A stretch of DNA of 23,303 nucleotides from Roseburia sp. CAG:10041_57 (GCA_001916965.1 MNTL01000085.1:1-23303); one strand, 5' to 3'. Shown: positions 9,012 to 16,571, numbered from the stretch's first letter. Program-made: numbers and translations. The notes: generated by a model not told the origin, from the sequence alone.

Positions 9012-9056
9012 AAAGGGTGTACCTCACTTCTAGGCGAAGCTTTGTGTACACCCTTT
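9012..9056 (-). terminator. terminator-like hairpin between lipoprotein and GH35 genes
   Basis: AAAGGGTGTAC (9012-9022) and GTACACCCTTT (9046-9056) form an 11-bp stem, with a smaller CTTC/GAAG stem inside the loop. Read leftward the stem is followed by TTTTGTTTTG, an interrupted T-tract. It probably ends much of the lipoprotein transcript and lets part read through into GH35, for which no separate promoter is obvious. Confidence 0.65.
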
Positions 9057-9081
9057 GTATGAAAGCATATGCTAACTCTGC

Positions 9082-10740
9082 TTATTTATTGTATGTTGCA
9101 CTGATCTGTTCCTGAATAGCCGCTGTTACATCATTGATACCAGCCTTCTCAAGAGCTGCCTGATACTCAGCAACGATATCTTCTGCGGAACCTGTATAAA
9201 GTCCAAAGGAAATCTGCTTCATGTACTCTTCCTGTACGCTTGATACATTATCAATCTTGCCCTGGATATCATCTACATCAGGAATGAACTGTCCATATGG
9301 ATAGTCAATCTTGAGAGAATCATATTCAGCATAGAGCTTATCGATTGCATCCCAGTTCTTTGTAGCATCCTTGAGTTCAAGGTCATCGTTACGTCCCCAC
9401 CAGAAGTTTGTCTGAATCTCCTGTGTTGCCTGGTCATATGTATCAGGTGTATACTTCATGCCATTCTCATCAATTGCATACTGGACACCTTCAATACCAT
9501 AGTTGAAGAGACGGTAGCACTCAGGATCATTTCTTAATAAGTCATATACCATTAATGCCCGCTCAGGATTCTTGGAACCGGCAGATACTGCCATTGCACC
9601 ATGAGTAATGGAAAGTGCTACTACGTTGCCTGTCTCTTCACCGAAGTAGAAGAAACCTGTTTCTGCATCTTCATCTGTATCATAGATTGTGTTGTTTGAT
9701 GTATGTGAGCACAGGTCTGTCCATGTCTGTGTATGATGCTGCTCTACTGCAACCTGGCCAACCCTGTATTCATCTCTGTTCTGGGATGCTGTATTGTTCA
9801 GTACATTAGTAGGGAATACTCCCAGATCATTCCATTCCTTCATTAACTTAGCATATTCTACAAGAGAATCTGTATCTGTCATGTACGGAGAATATACCGT
9901 GTAAAGGTCATCCTTAGTACCGCCCCACATAGCGCCTGAATTCAGACCATCGATTGCTACATAGTTGCTGTGGGATGTGATCCATCCGCCAACCATCTGA
10001 TTGTACTGTGTACCGTCTGAATCCCACAGATATTTCAGATCATTGCCATATGTTTCTTTTACATATTTGAAATATGTTGTCAGGTCTTCCCAGCTCTTTA
10101 CGCCATCTGTAAGGCCGGCTTCCTTAGCCCAGTCAAGACGATATGCAAAACCGTGGTTAGTCCACTGTGCATAATTATCTTCAGGCATCAGATAAATCTC
10201 ACCGTTATACTTACACAGATCCCAGTGCTCAGGAGATACGCTTTCCCAGGTCTTAGGTGCATATGTCTTTAACATATCTTCTGATAATTCAAGGAATGCA
10301 CCATTCTTGGCATTTGGCCACGCATCCAGCCAGTCGGAAGCTGTACCAACCAAGTCTACAGAACCGTCCATCTGTGCCAGTGTCAGGTTATATACAGATA
10401 AGTAATTTGTCCAGTCAATGTGATAGATCTTTAATTCTGCATTAACCTTCTCTGTTAAGATCTCATTTAATTTGGCAAGCATATCAGGGTTGCCGTTACC
10501 TTCATCAGAACCACCTGTTGTCATGTATGTGATAACTACATGCTCAGAAGTATCAATATCTGCTGTTTCAGCAGAAGCTGTATCACCGGATGCTGATGTA
10601 TCAGCTGTTGTGGCAGATGTTTCCGTCTTGGAATCTGTTGTTGCGCTTGTATCTGCGGAGCCACCATTTGAACCGCCACAGCCTGCCAGTCCTGCAACCA
10701 TTGTTGTTGCCAGAAGTAAGGATACTAATTTCTTTTTCAT
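9082..10740 (-). CDS. LplA-type extracellular sugar-binding lipoprotein
   Basis: The solute-binding protein of a carbohydrate ABC importer, 552 residues, anchored to the outer face of the membrane. MKKKLVSLLLATTMVAGLAGC is a lipoprotein signal with lipobox LAGC and lipid-accepting Cys21, followed by a Gly/Ser/Thr/Asp-rich tether (about 22-60). The body is long for this class, as is typical of LplA-like proteins that travel with LplB/LplC permeases and bind oligosaccharides. AGGAGGG lies 6-7 bases before the ATG; the open frame continues upstream to 10920 but has no comparable start. It is third in the order permease, permease, lipoprotein, GH35, with a 127-base gap before it containing a strong hairpin. 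The ligand is not readable from the sequence; the glycosidase neighbours suggest a galactoside-containing oligosaccharide. Confidence 0.92.
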   Translation of the reverse strand: MKKKLVSLLLATTMVAGLAGCGGSNGGSADTSATTDSKTETSATTADTSASGDTASAETADIDTSEHVVITYMTTGGSDEGNGNPDMLAKLNEILTEKVNAELKIYHIDWTNYLSVYNLTLAQMDGSVDLVGTASDWLDAWPNAKNGAFLELSEDMLKTYAPKTWESVSPEHWDLCKYNGEIYLMPEDNYAQWTNHGFAYRLDWAKEAGLTDGVKSWEDLTTYFKYVKETYGNDLKYLWDSDGTQYNQMVGGWITSHSNYVAIDGLNSGAMWGGTKDDLYTVYSPYMTDTDSLVEYAKLMKEWNDLGVFPTNVLNNTASQNRDEYRVGQVAVEQHHTQTWTDLCSHTSNNTIYDTDEDAETGFFYFGEETGNVVALSITHGAMAVSAGSKNPERALMVYDLLRNDPECYRLFNYGIEGVQYAIDENGMKYTPDTYDQATQEIQTNFWWGRNDDLELKDATKNWDAIDKLYAEYDSLKIDYPYGQFIPDVDDIQGKIDNVSSVQEEYMKQISFGLYTGSAEDIVAEYQAALEKAGINDVTAAIQEQISATYNK

Positions 10741-10783
10741 AGATTGCCCTCCTAATATAAATAAATAATATTTGTTGCTTCTT

Positions 10784-10816
10784 CTGCCATGGGACTTAAC
10801 CCCCTGCCCATGGCAG
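10784..10816 (-). promoter_or_regulatory. intercistronic hairpin ahead of the lipoprotein gene
   Basis: CTGCCATGGG (10784-10793) and CCCATGGCAG (10807-10816) form a perfect 10-bp stem with a 13-base loop. No T-tract follows in the direction of transcription, so it is not a normal terminator. Such hairpins between permease and binding-protein genes commonly mark RNA processing or protect the 5' end of the downstream message; that role is inferred. Confidence 0.6.
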
Positions 10817-10867
10817 TTATATGTAATCCCCTTCATGAGGCCTACATTTCTGTTATTATGTTTTAAA

Positions 10868-11794
10868 TCAACCTTTGACTGCACCAACGGTAATACCGCC
10901 GATGAAATATTTCTGTACAAAAGGATACAGTAATACGATAGGTCCTGTTGCCAGACACGCTGTAGCCATCTTCAAAGTCTCTGTTGGCAGATCTGTTACC
11001 GTTACATACTGTCCTGCGATGGAGTTCTTTAAGCTCTGTGCTTCGTTTACAACACGGTACAGGTTGAACTGCAAAGGAATAATCTTGACATTGGAGCTTA
11101 AGAACAGTGATGACTGATACCATTCATTCCAGTAACCTAATGCAAGGAACAGTCCGATGGTTGCCAGTGCCGGTTTTAACATAGGCAGGATTAGTGATAC
11201 GAAAATCCTGAAATCGCCCGCACCATCTATCTTACCTGATTCTGTAATCTCATGAGGAATACTCTTAACAAAGTTCTTCATCAGGATAATCAGCCATGGT
11301 GACATCAGCAGTGGTAATAATACTGCAAGATAGCTGTCTTTCAAATGATATGTCTGTACCATCAGCAGATAATAAGGAGCAAGCCCTGCCTGGAACAGGC
11401 TGGTGAAATATACGAAGAAGGAAATACCGTTTCTGAATGGGAAGTCCTTTCTCTGTAAAGCATAACCAGCCATTGCGATACAACTTAAACCAATTGCTGT
11501 ACCAACTACGGTAAGTACAATTGTCAGTACATATGACCACCAGATTGTGCCACCCTTACATACCATGTTGTATGCCTCTAACGTTACCTCCTTAGGAATG
11601 AGCTGTACGCCTTCTGCCCTGATTACCTTTTCATTGGTAAATGAGGAAGATACAATGATCAGGAATGGGAAGATACAGCAGATAGCATATATTGATACGA
11701 TGATATAACCTACTGTTCTGATTATGATATCTGATACTCCAAGTTTTACTTTTGCACTGGAGGTCATTAAATCCAAATCTTTTTTCTTTGCCAT
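10868..11794 (-). CDS. LplC/YtcP-type sugar ABC transporter permease
   Basis: An integral membrane subunit of 308 residues for carbohydrate import. The N-terminus is MAKKKDLDLM, then about six transmembrane segments, with the cytoplasmic EAA loop ITESGKIDGAGDFRIFVSLI that contacts the ATPase, and an ending IGGITVGAVKG typical of the MalG/LplC side. GGAGG lies 8 bases before the ATG at 11794; an in-frame TTG at 11809 overlaps that ribosome site and is rejected. It begins 18 bases after the LplB-type permease gene and is certainly in one operon with it. No ATPase gene is nearby, so the pair must use an ATPase encoded elsewhere (MsmX/UgpC type). Confidence 0.94.
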   Translation of the reverse strand: MAKKKDLDLMTSSAKVKLGVSDIIIRTVGYIIVSIYAICCIFPFLIIVSSSFTNEKVIRAEGVQLIPKEVTLEAYNMVCKGGTIWWSYVLTIVLTVVGTAIGLSCIAMAGYALQRKDFPFRNGISFFVYFTSLFQAGLAPYYLLMVQTYHLKDSYLAVLLPLLMSPWLIILMKNFVKSIPHEITESGKIDGAGDFRIFVSLILPMLKPALATIGLFLALGYWNEWYQSSLFLSSNVKIIPLQFNLYRVVNEAQSLKNSIAGQYVTVTDLPTETLKMATACLATGPIVLLYPFVQKYFIGGITVGAVKG

Positions 11795-11812
11795 TTTACA
11801 TTCCTCCAATCC

Positions 11813-12775
11813 TTAGAATAATGAGTAGTCAGGCTCAATCTTCTTAACTACACCATTTACTACCATGACCATAACGAAACCGATGATGGACTGGTACAGA
11901 CCAACTGCTGAAGCATAGGAGAAGTTAAAGTCTGTCATTGTTGCCCGATATACATATGTCTCAATGATATCTGTTGTAGGATACAGTAATGAGTTCGTTC
12001 CTACTATATTATAGAAGAGACCAAAATCACCTTTTACAATACCGCCCAATGCGAACAGTAACAGGATAACGATTGTTGGCTTCAGGCTTGGAAGAATGAT
12101 GTATCTGATCTTCTGGAAGCCATTTGCACCGTCTACCTTGGCTGCTTCAATAATCTCTGAATCAATGCCACAGATTGCTGCAAAGTATACAACTGAGTTA
12201 TATCCTGTCTTCTGCCATAAGTTGATGAGTACCATCAATACCGGCCATACATTAGGATTCCCGTATGGATTCAACAGATGATCCTCCGAACCGCCAAGTG
12301 CTCTGATGATTCCATTCACAAAACCAAAGTCATAATTCAGTAAGTTGTATACCAGAACTCCCACCAGAACCTGTGAAATGAAGTATGGCAGGAACATCAT
12401 TGTCTGGGATACTTTTTTGAACCATTTGCTCTGAATCTCATTAAGCAGGATTGCGATAAATACTGCGATGACATTTCCTAAAATAATAAACGCCAGATTG
12501 TAAAGGATTGTATTTCTTGTCAGCGTCAACAGCTTACCTGACTGAGCCAGGAATTCGAAGTTCTGTAACCCCACGAACTTGCTTCCAAAAATACCATTTC
12601 TGTAGTTGTATTTCACAAAGGCAACCCAGATACCCGGCAATGGCGCATAGCTGAATGCTATAAAGAACAGTATTGCCGGTAAGCACATCAGCAATAATAT
12701 TCTGGAACGCTTGACCTTCTGGAAAAAGGTCAGCCCGGATTTTGGTTTAGCAACTTTTACATTTGTTTTCCCCAT
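11813..12775 (-). CDS. LplB-type sugar ABC transporter permease
   Basis: The first gene of the importer operon, a 320-residue membrane permease of the LplB/MalF side. A basic N-terminus (KVAKPKSG) leads into about six transmembrane segments. The EAA loop reads IIEAAKVDGANGFQKIRYII, and the C-terminus ends KKIEPDYSLF, typical of LplB-like proteins. GAGGAGG lies 8 bases before the ATG. It pairs with the LplC-type permease to form the channel. Upstream are a promoter-like pair of boxes and a LacI-type operator, so expression is probably repressed until substrate is present. Confidence 0.94.
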   Translation of the reverse strand: MGKTNVKVAKPKSGLTFFQKVKRSRILLLMCLPAILFFIAFSYAPLPGIWVAFVKYNYRNGIFGSKFVGLQNFEFLAQSGKLLTLTRNTILYNLAFIILGNVIAVFIAILLNEIQSKWFKKVSQTMMFLPYFISQVLVGVLVYNLLNYDFGFVNGIIRALGGSEDHLLNPYGNPNVWPVLMVLINLWQKTGYNSVVYFAAICGIDSEIIEAAKVDGANGFQKIRYIILPSLKPTIVILLLFALGGIVKGDFGLFYNIVGTNSLLYPTTDIIETYVYRATMTDFNFSYASAVGLYQSIIGFVMVMVVNGVVKKIEPDYSLF

Positions 12776-12805
12776 AATTGCAACCTCCTCATTAATTTGC
12801 TATCT

Positions 12806-12819
12806 TGCAACCGATTTCA
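12806..12819 (-). promoter_or_regulatory. LacI-family operator upstream of the lpl-type operon
   Basis: TGCAACCGATTTCA fits the LacI-family palindrome TGNAANCGNWWNCA. It differs by one base from the site before the regulator gene (14067-14080) and lies 7 bases downstream of the predicted -10 box, where a bound repressor would block transcription. It also satisfies the CcpA cre consensus, so carbon catabolite repression is an alternative. Confidence 0.8.
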
Positions 12820-12826
12820 TATTTGA

Positions 12827-12856
12827 ATATTAGCACCATTTATACTGTCACGTCAA
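12827..12856 (-). promoter_or_regulatory. candidate promoter of the lpl-type operon
   Basis: Reading leftward, TTGACG (12851-12856) and TAATAT (12827-12832) are separated by 18 bases, with the operator directly downstream. The start of transcription would fall near 12820, about 45 bases before the LplB ATG. Confidence 0.6.
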
Positions 12857-12941
12857 TATATTAGACACAATTTGTATATATTTGGTTCTTTTGCATAATA
12901 TTTGTTTATACATTTTGTACACATCACCTATTGATAAAAGC

Positions 12942-12973
12942 AAAAAAGAACCCGATTTGTATCAGGTTCTTCT
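12942..12973 (-). terminator. terminator of the LacI-family regulator gene
   Basis: Read leftward, AAGAACC-T-GAT pairs with ATC-G-GGTTCTT around a four-base loop, with one mismatch, and is followed by a run of six or more Ts. It lies 35 bases past the regulator's stop codon and separates it from the lpl operon promoter. Confidence 0.8.
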
Positions 12974-13007
12974 ACATATTACCAATATTTATGCAATCAA
13001 TTTCATA

Positions 13008-14051
13008 TTATCTCTCATGGCAGGCTCCGCTGCTCTGTCTTACCACCAGTGTCGGCGTGACCATGCGCAGCCGCCCTACCTTTCTGCCCTCAGCCAGTGC
13101 AGTTGCCGTATCTATCAGCTTTCTGCCGTATTCTTCATAATTATAATCTACGCTGGTCAGCGGCGGTATACCCATCTCTGCCATATAAGTATTATCGTAG
13201 CTTACCACAGAAACGTCTTCCGGTATATGATACCCTCTCTCTGTCAGGCATTTCATAATGCCCATTGCCGAAAAGTCATTGATTGCAATAATTGCAGTCA
13301 TCTTCACCCCATCATCCAGCATCTGTGCAGTCTGTCTGTATGCGGTTTCAAAATCATAGCTTCCATGATCTGTTACCAGTCTTGGATCAAAATCAATGTG
13401 ATTCTCATTCAAAATCTGCTTATAACGCTGGAATTTCTCAAATGTAGCAAGGACATCCAGGTCTCCGCCTATCAGTGCAATACGTCTGTGCCCCAGCTCC
13501 AGCAGATGATCCATCAGCAGCTCCATTGCCTGCATACTGTCAATACGTACTGTATGGCATCTGGTTCCATCCAGTTTACCGGTTATGACAACCGGTGTCT
13601 TAGCCATGATCTGGTTGACCAGCTCCACATATTCTTCCTTGGATACCAGATCATCCACTCTGCCGCCAAACTGGATAATCGCATCCACTTTCTGCTCCTG
13701 TAAACTCACAAGCAGCTTCTTCTCTGTCTCCTCGTCCCCAAGAAAATTGCACAGAACAGCTGTATATCCGGCTTCTCTGGCTGCCTTCTCGCATGCAACG
13801 AACATAGCTGCATAATAGGGATTCCTGATATCTGCAGACAGGATTCCGATGGTATGCGTCTTCGTATCTGCAAGACCTCTAGCCATGACATTGGGTTTGA
13901 AATTATATTTTTCAATCAATGCCATTATTTTTTCTTTCTTCTCGCTCCGCACATTTGCGCTGTTCGTCAATACTCTGGATACCGTAGACGCAGATACTCC
14001 TGCTTCTTTCGCTATATCATATATTGTGATTGTTTTATCATTATTCTGCAA
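13008..14051 (-). CDS. LacI-family transcriptional regulator
   Basis: A DNA-binding repressor of 347 residues. The helix-turn-helix and hinge lie at about 7-60 (TIYDIAKEAGVSASTVSRVL, then NFKPNVMARGL), followed by a periplasmic-binding-protein-like sugar-sensing domain with typical stretches HTIGILSADIRNPYYA, GHRRIALIGGD and ISV-type VSVVSYDNT. The start chosen is TTG at 14051, 7 bases after GGGAGG; the longer frame from ATG 14081 would begin inside the operator and lacks a ribosome site. The gene sits just upstream of the lpl-type operon on the same strand but ends in its own terminator. Matching operators before both units indicate that it represses the importer and itself; the inducer is probably a product of the imported sugar. 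Confidence 0.93.
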   Translation of the reverse strand: MQNNDKTITIYDIAKEAGVSASTVSRVLTNSANVRSEKKEKIMALIEKYNFKPNVMARGLADTKTHTIGILSADIRNPYYAAMFVACEKAAREAGYTAVLCNFLGDEETEKKLLVSLQEQKVDAIIQFGGRVDDLVSKEEYVELVNQIMAKTPVVITGKLDGTRCHTVRIDSMQAMELLMDHLLELGHRRIALIGGDLDVLATFEKFQRYKQILNENHIDFDPRLVTDHGSYDFETAYRQTAQMLDDGVKMTAIIAINDFSAMGIMKCLTERGYHIPEDVSVVSYDNTYMAEMGIPPLTSVDYNYEEYGRKLIDTATALAEGRKVGRLRMVTPTLVVRQSSGACHER

Positions 14052-14066
14052 AAGGACACCTCCCTT

Positions 14067-14080
14067 TGAAACCGATTTCA
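14067..14080 (-). promoter_or_regulatory. LacI-family operator in front of the regulator gene
   Basis: TGAAACCGATTTCA is a nearly perfect palindrome with the central CG of LacI-family sites. It lies 11 bases downstream of the predicted -10 box and just before the GGGAGG ribosome site, so binding should block the gene's own transcription. Confidence 0.8.
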
Positions 14081-14091
14081 TCTATACTAAA

Positions 14092-14120
14092 ATGATACGG
14101 AATATTCAGGGAGGTGTCAA
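14092..14120 (-). promoter_or_regulatory. promoter of the LacI-family regulator gene
   Basis: Reading leftward, a perfect TTGACA (14115-14120) is followed after 17 bases by TATCAT (14092-14097). The start would fall close to or within the operator at 14067-14080. Confidence 0.8.
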
Positions 14121-14133
14121 GTAGATTATGGAA

Positions 14134-14149
14134 AATAATCCCGATTATT
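14134..14149 (-). terminator. weak AT-rich hairpin at the end of thiT
   Basis: AATAATC (14134-14140) and GATTATT (14143-14149) pair across the thiT stop codon, followed leftward by TTTTCC. The stem is short and AT-rich, so termination here would be weak. Confidence 0.3.
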
Positions 14150-14822
14150 CAATTGCCATTTTCTTTACGCGTGCCAGTGCATCCTTTACAGGGGGAATAC
14201 ACAGAATCGCTACTGTTATAGCTGCTTCTGCAAAGATATAAATTGCGTTGTATGCCAGTGAGTAAGGCAATGGATCCCAGCCTTCCCAGGCATAAGCACC
14301 AAAGAATATCCAGCCGGAGATTACTGCAAATACATATCTGCCAACTACACCTGCAAGATATCCCTTGATCAGACCATTCTTTGCGTTTACGAACAGTCCT
14401 GAAAGCCCAAGTGCTCCAAAAGCCAGAATATAGTCAACAACCAGCTGCATCGGATACAATACATACGGATCGATCAGAAGCTGCAGAATACCATATGCCA
14501 CACCAGTCATGATACCTGCACCAAGACCGAACCAATACCCAGGCAGAGCGATCATCAGCATAGATAATAATGTGATAGAGCCACCTGTTGGGAAATGGAA
14601 TACCTTAATATTGGACAGCACAGTTCCGAGGGCAATTGCAAGTGCACAGAATGCCAGCTGCTTTGCAGAAAGCTTCTTTGTCACCTTTTTATTGCCTTTT
14701 CCGGCAAAATACATGGCAACCCCAAGAAGGGCAATGATCACAACTGCCAACAGGATATTACCAAGGGTGGTCGGGACATAAGTTGTTTCGCCCCAGTCAT
14801 TCACTACAACATTGTAAAACAT
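14145..14822 (-). CDS. thiT: thiamine transporter ThiT, ECF S-component
   Basis: A 225-residue membrane protein that binds thiamine and works as the substrate-specific subunit of an energy-coupling-factor transporter; the shared EcfA/A'/T module is not in this window. After a short N-terminus (MFYNVVVNDWGETTY) and a first hydrophobic helix come the family features: SAKQLAFCALAIALGTVLS, FPTGGSITLLSMLMI, YWFGLGAGIMTGVAYG, LQLLIDPYVLYPMQ and YAWEGWDP. The ATG at 14822 follows AAGGAGG by 8 bases; the frame is open to 14888 but there is no ribosome site there. A TPP riboswitch directly upstream confirms the thiamine assignment. It sits between two sugar-transport loci with its own promoter, so it is an independent unit. 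Confidence 0.95.
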   Translation of the reverse strand: MFYNVVVNDWGETTYVPTTLGNILLAVVIIALLGVAMYFAGKGNKKVTKKLSAKQLAFCALAIALGTVLSNIKVFHFPTGGSITLLSMLMIALPGYWFGLGAGIMTGVAYGILQLLIDPYVLYPMQLVVDYILAFGALGLSGLFVNAKNGLIKGYLAGVVGRYVFAVISGWIFFGAYAWEGWDPLPYSLAYNAIYIFAEAAITVAILCIPPVKDALARVKKMAIE

Positions 14823-14854
14823 AAAAAAATCCTCCTTCGTTTGCGCGAGGAGGA
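14823..14854 (-). promoter_or_regulatory. expression platform: terminator hairpin that also hides the thiT ribosome site
   Basis: Read leftward, TCCTCCTCG pairs with CGAAGGAGGA (14846-14854 with 14830-14839, one bulged A, six-base loop) and is followed directly by seven Ts that touch the thiT ATG. The 3' arm contains the AAGGAGG ribosome site. The same hairpin can thus terminate transcription and block translation, the expected response to bound TPP. Confidence 0.8.
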
Positions 14855-14919
14855 ACCACACCGTATCTACATACAACGAAAACAGCATACTGCTGCTTTG
14901 GTCTTCTATGTAAATTCCT

Positions 14920-15010
14920 GCTTCCTTCCGCCGGTATTATCCGGTTCAAGTAGTAAGGGTCAGAGTCCGTACAGAACTCAGTCTCAGCGATGTGCTCCCC
15001 TAGCGGTTAA
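14920..15010 (-). ncRNA. TPP (THI-element) riboswitch
   Basis: Read leftward, the aptamer shows the conserved pieces in order: AGGGGAGC, GCTGAGAC, a variable P3 arm (GAGTTCTGTACGGACTC), GACCCTTACTACTTGAACC, GGATAATACCGGCGGAAGGA. These match the thi-box consensus (GGGGNGC, CTGAGA, ACCC, GAACCTGAT/GGATAATGCC, GNNGGGA). It binds thiamine pyrophosphate and turns down thiT. About 65 bases separate it from the expression platform hairpin. Confidence 0.96.
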
Positions 15011-15035
15011 TACTTATATTTGTTTAGCATTTTAA

Positions 15036-15064
15036 AGTATAAAAGTTTTGAATAGATTTGTCAA
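15036..15064 (-). promoter_or_regulatory. sigma-A promoter of the thiT transcription unit
   Basis: Reading leftward, TTGACA (15059-15064) and TATACT (15036-15041) are 17 bases apart, close to consensus. The start near 15029 puts the riboswitch about 20 bases into the transcript. Confidence 0.85.
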
Positions 15065-15087
15065 TGCGTATTTATTGTCTTTACGCC

Positions 15088-15123
15088 AAAGGGGCTGCTG
15101 CATTTGTGTGCAACAGCCCCTTT
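15088..15123 (-). terminator. terminator after the second sugar-binding lipoprotein gene
   Basis: AAAGGGGCTGCTGCA (15088-15102) pairs with TGCAACAGCCCCTTT (15109-15123) with a single mismatch. The stem is very GC-rich; the T-tract is short (TTTGG) on the minus strand. It lies 20 bases past the stop codon and isolates this operon from the thiT promoter. Confidence 0.8.
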
Positions 15124-15143
15124 TCATATCTTTATATGAAAGA

Positions 15144-16496
15144 TTATTCCTGAGAACCTTCAATCTCCTGCCAATCCTTCTCTATCTTGGCAATGGTATC
15201 TTCTTTGGAAAGGCTTCCTTCTACATATGACTGGAAGCTTTCACCAAATGCCTGCCAGAAAGCATCTGTAGAATAAGTAGTACCGATATTGCCTGCACCA
15301 TTCTTGGAGGTATCTTCCATAGCGATCTCTACCATCTTGGAGGAATATACACCGTTTGTATCAATGGATGGAACAGAACCAAGATTTGCTAACCAGCTCT
15401 TACCATAATCAGATGTAAACCACCAGTTGATGAAATCCAGTACATCCTGCAGATGTTCAGAATCCTTATTGACACGAAGTGCCTGGCTTGCACCAGCGGC
15501 AATCTGGCACTTAGAAGGATCATCACTTACCGGATATCCACCATAATTGATATTCATATCCGGGTTGATAGCAAGCAGAGAACTTTCTGCCCAGGGTCCC
15601 ATGCCAAGTCCCATTGCAGCTTTACCGGTTGCAAGTGCAGCCTGCATGGATGCAAGATCGGACTCAAGAGGCTTGGATTCGCAGTTAGCCTTTACAATAT
15701 CTACAAAACGGAACATATTGTCCTTGATCATTTCATGGTTATCGATAGAATCTGCACCAGATTCCATATCACTTACAAAGGAAGCATAATTGTCAACGCC
15801 TTCTGTCAGGAATGGAATCAGACTCTGTTTGAATACCCACCATTCAGCCCAGCCACATGCAAAAGGCTGAATACCTGCTGCCTGAAGCTTTGCGCAGTCT
15901 TCTTCCAGCTCATCCAGAGTCTTAGGAAGTTCTGTGATACCTGCTGCATCCAGGCAATCCTGATTATAAATAATACCATACTGATCTCCTACATAATGGA
16001 AACCGTAGCAGCCATTTCCATCTGCATCCTGCATGGATGTCTGAATGGCTGGTAAAAGCGCCTCCTGTACAGGCTGACCTGACAGATCATAAGAATATTC
16101 CTTATATGTTTCAATCTCCTTACCAGCTGTGGAAGAGAAGATATCAGGGCACTCACCAGAATTGAGCTTTGCCTTTAACATGGTAGGATAATCATTCTGT
16201 GTTGTCTCATAATTAATAGTAACATTTGGTTTTACCTTCTTATATTCTGTCAGCAGTTCATTAATGGAATCTGCATATTCAGGACTACTGATAAACATAT
16301 AGAATTCCACTTCTTCATCACCAGAACCTGATGAAGCTGCACCGTCATCTGCCTTGGCAGACTCTGTTGCTGCCGTTGTTGTTCCTGTCGTATCTGACTT
16401 GGATTCACTTCCTGCATTGCTGCTGCCACCGCAGCCTGCCAGACATCCTGCTGTCATGGCAACACATAACATAGTAGCAAGTATTTTCTTCTTCAT
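15144..16496 (-). CDS. family 1 extracellular sugar-binding lipoprotein (MsmE/UgpB-like)
   Basis: The solute-binding protein of the second importer, 450 residues. MKKKILATMLCVAMTAGCLA ends in an LAGC lipobox with lipid-accepting Cys22, followed by a Ser/Thr/Gly-rich tether to about residue 55. The mature part has the usual family 1 binding-protein traits: VEFYMFISSPEY, a hinge region with YGIIYNQDCLDAAGI, and KAAMGLGMGPWA. Its length and the partner permeases place it with the CUT1 oligosaccharide or glycoside importers. GGAGAGG precedes the ATG. It is the last gene of a permease-permease-lipoprotein operon, after a 75-base gap with a small hairpin. The substrate cannot be read; no glycosidase gene is adjacent. 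Confidence 0.93.
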   Translation of the reverse strand: MKKKILATMLCVAMTAGCLAGCGGSSNAGSESKSDTTGTTTAATESAKADDGAASSGSGDEEVEFYMFISSPEYADSINELLTEYKKVKPNVTINYETTQNDYPTMLKAKLNSGECPDIFSSTAGKEIETYKEYSYDLSGQPVQEALLPAIQTSMQDADGNGCYGFHYVGDQYGIIYNQDCLDAAGITELPKTLDELEEDCAKLQAAGIQPFACGWAEWWVFKQSLIPFLTEGVDNYASFVSDMESGADSIDNHEMIKDNMFRFVDIVKANCESKPLESDLASMQAALATGKAAMGLGMGPWAESSLLAINPDMNINYGGYPVSDDPSKCQIAAGASQALRVNKDSEHLQDVLDFINWWFTSDYGKSWLANLGSVPSIDTNGVYSSKMVEIAMEDTSKNGAGNIGTTYSTDAFWQAFGESFQSYVEGSLSKEDTIAKIEKDWQEIEGSQE

Positions 16497-16533
16497 ACAA
16501 CCCTCTCCTTTATATTTGATTGTTTTTATATAT

Positions 16534-16550
16534 AGCCGTTTCTAGCGGCT
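16534..16550 (-). promoter_or_regulatory. small intercistronic hairpin before the second lipoprotein gene
   Basis: AGCCG (16534-16538) and CGGCT (16546-16550) pair around a seven-base loop, followed leftward by an AT-rich stretch. It occupies the same place in this operon as the larger hairpin at 10784-10816 does in the first. It may be a processing or partial termination site. Confidence 0.4.
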
Positions 16551-16571
16551 TACTACCTCATTACACATTTT

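Noticed and set aside
10741..10920. Extended N-terminus of the LplA-type lipoprotein
   Set aside because: The added 60 residues would bury the lipoprotein signal peptide; AGGAGGG directly before the internal ATG fixes the start at 10740.
12882..13703. 273-codon plus-strand frame
   Set aside because: It lies antisense to the LacI-family gene, which has full domain signatures; the frame is Cys/His/Ile-rich as expected of an antisense shadow.
15453..16055. 200-codon plus-strand frame
   Set aside because: Antisense to the second lipoprotein gene, with no start signal and no recognisable motif.
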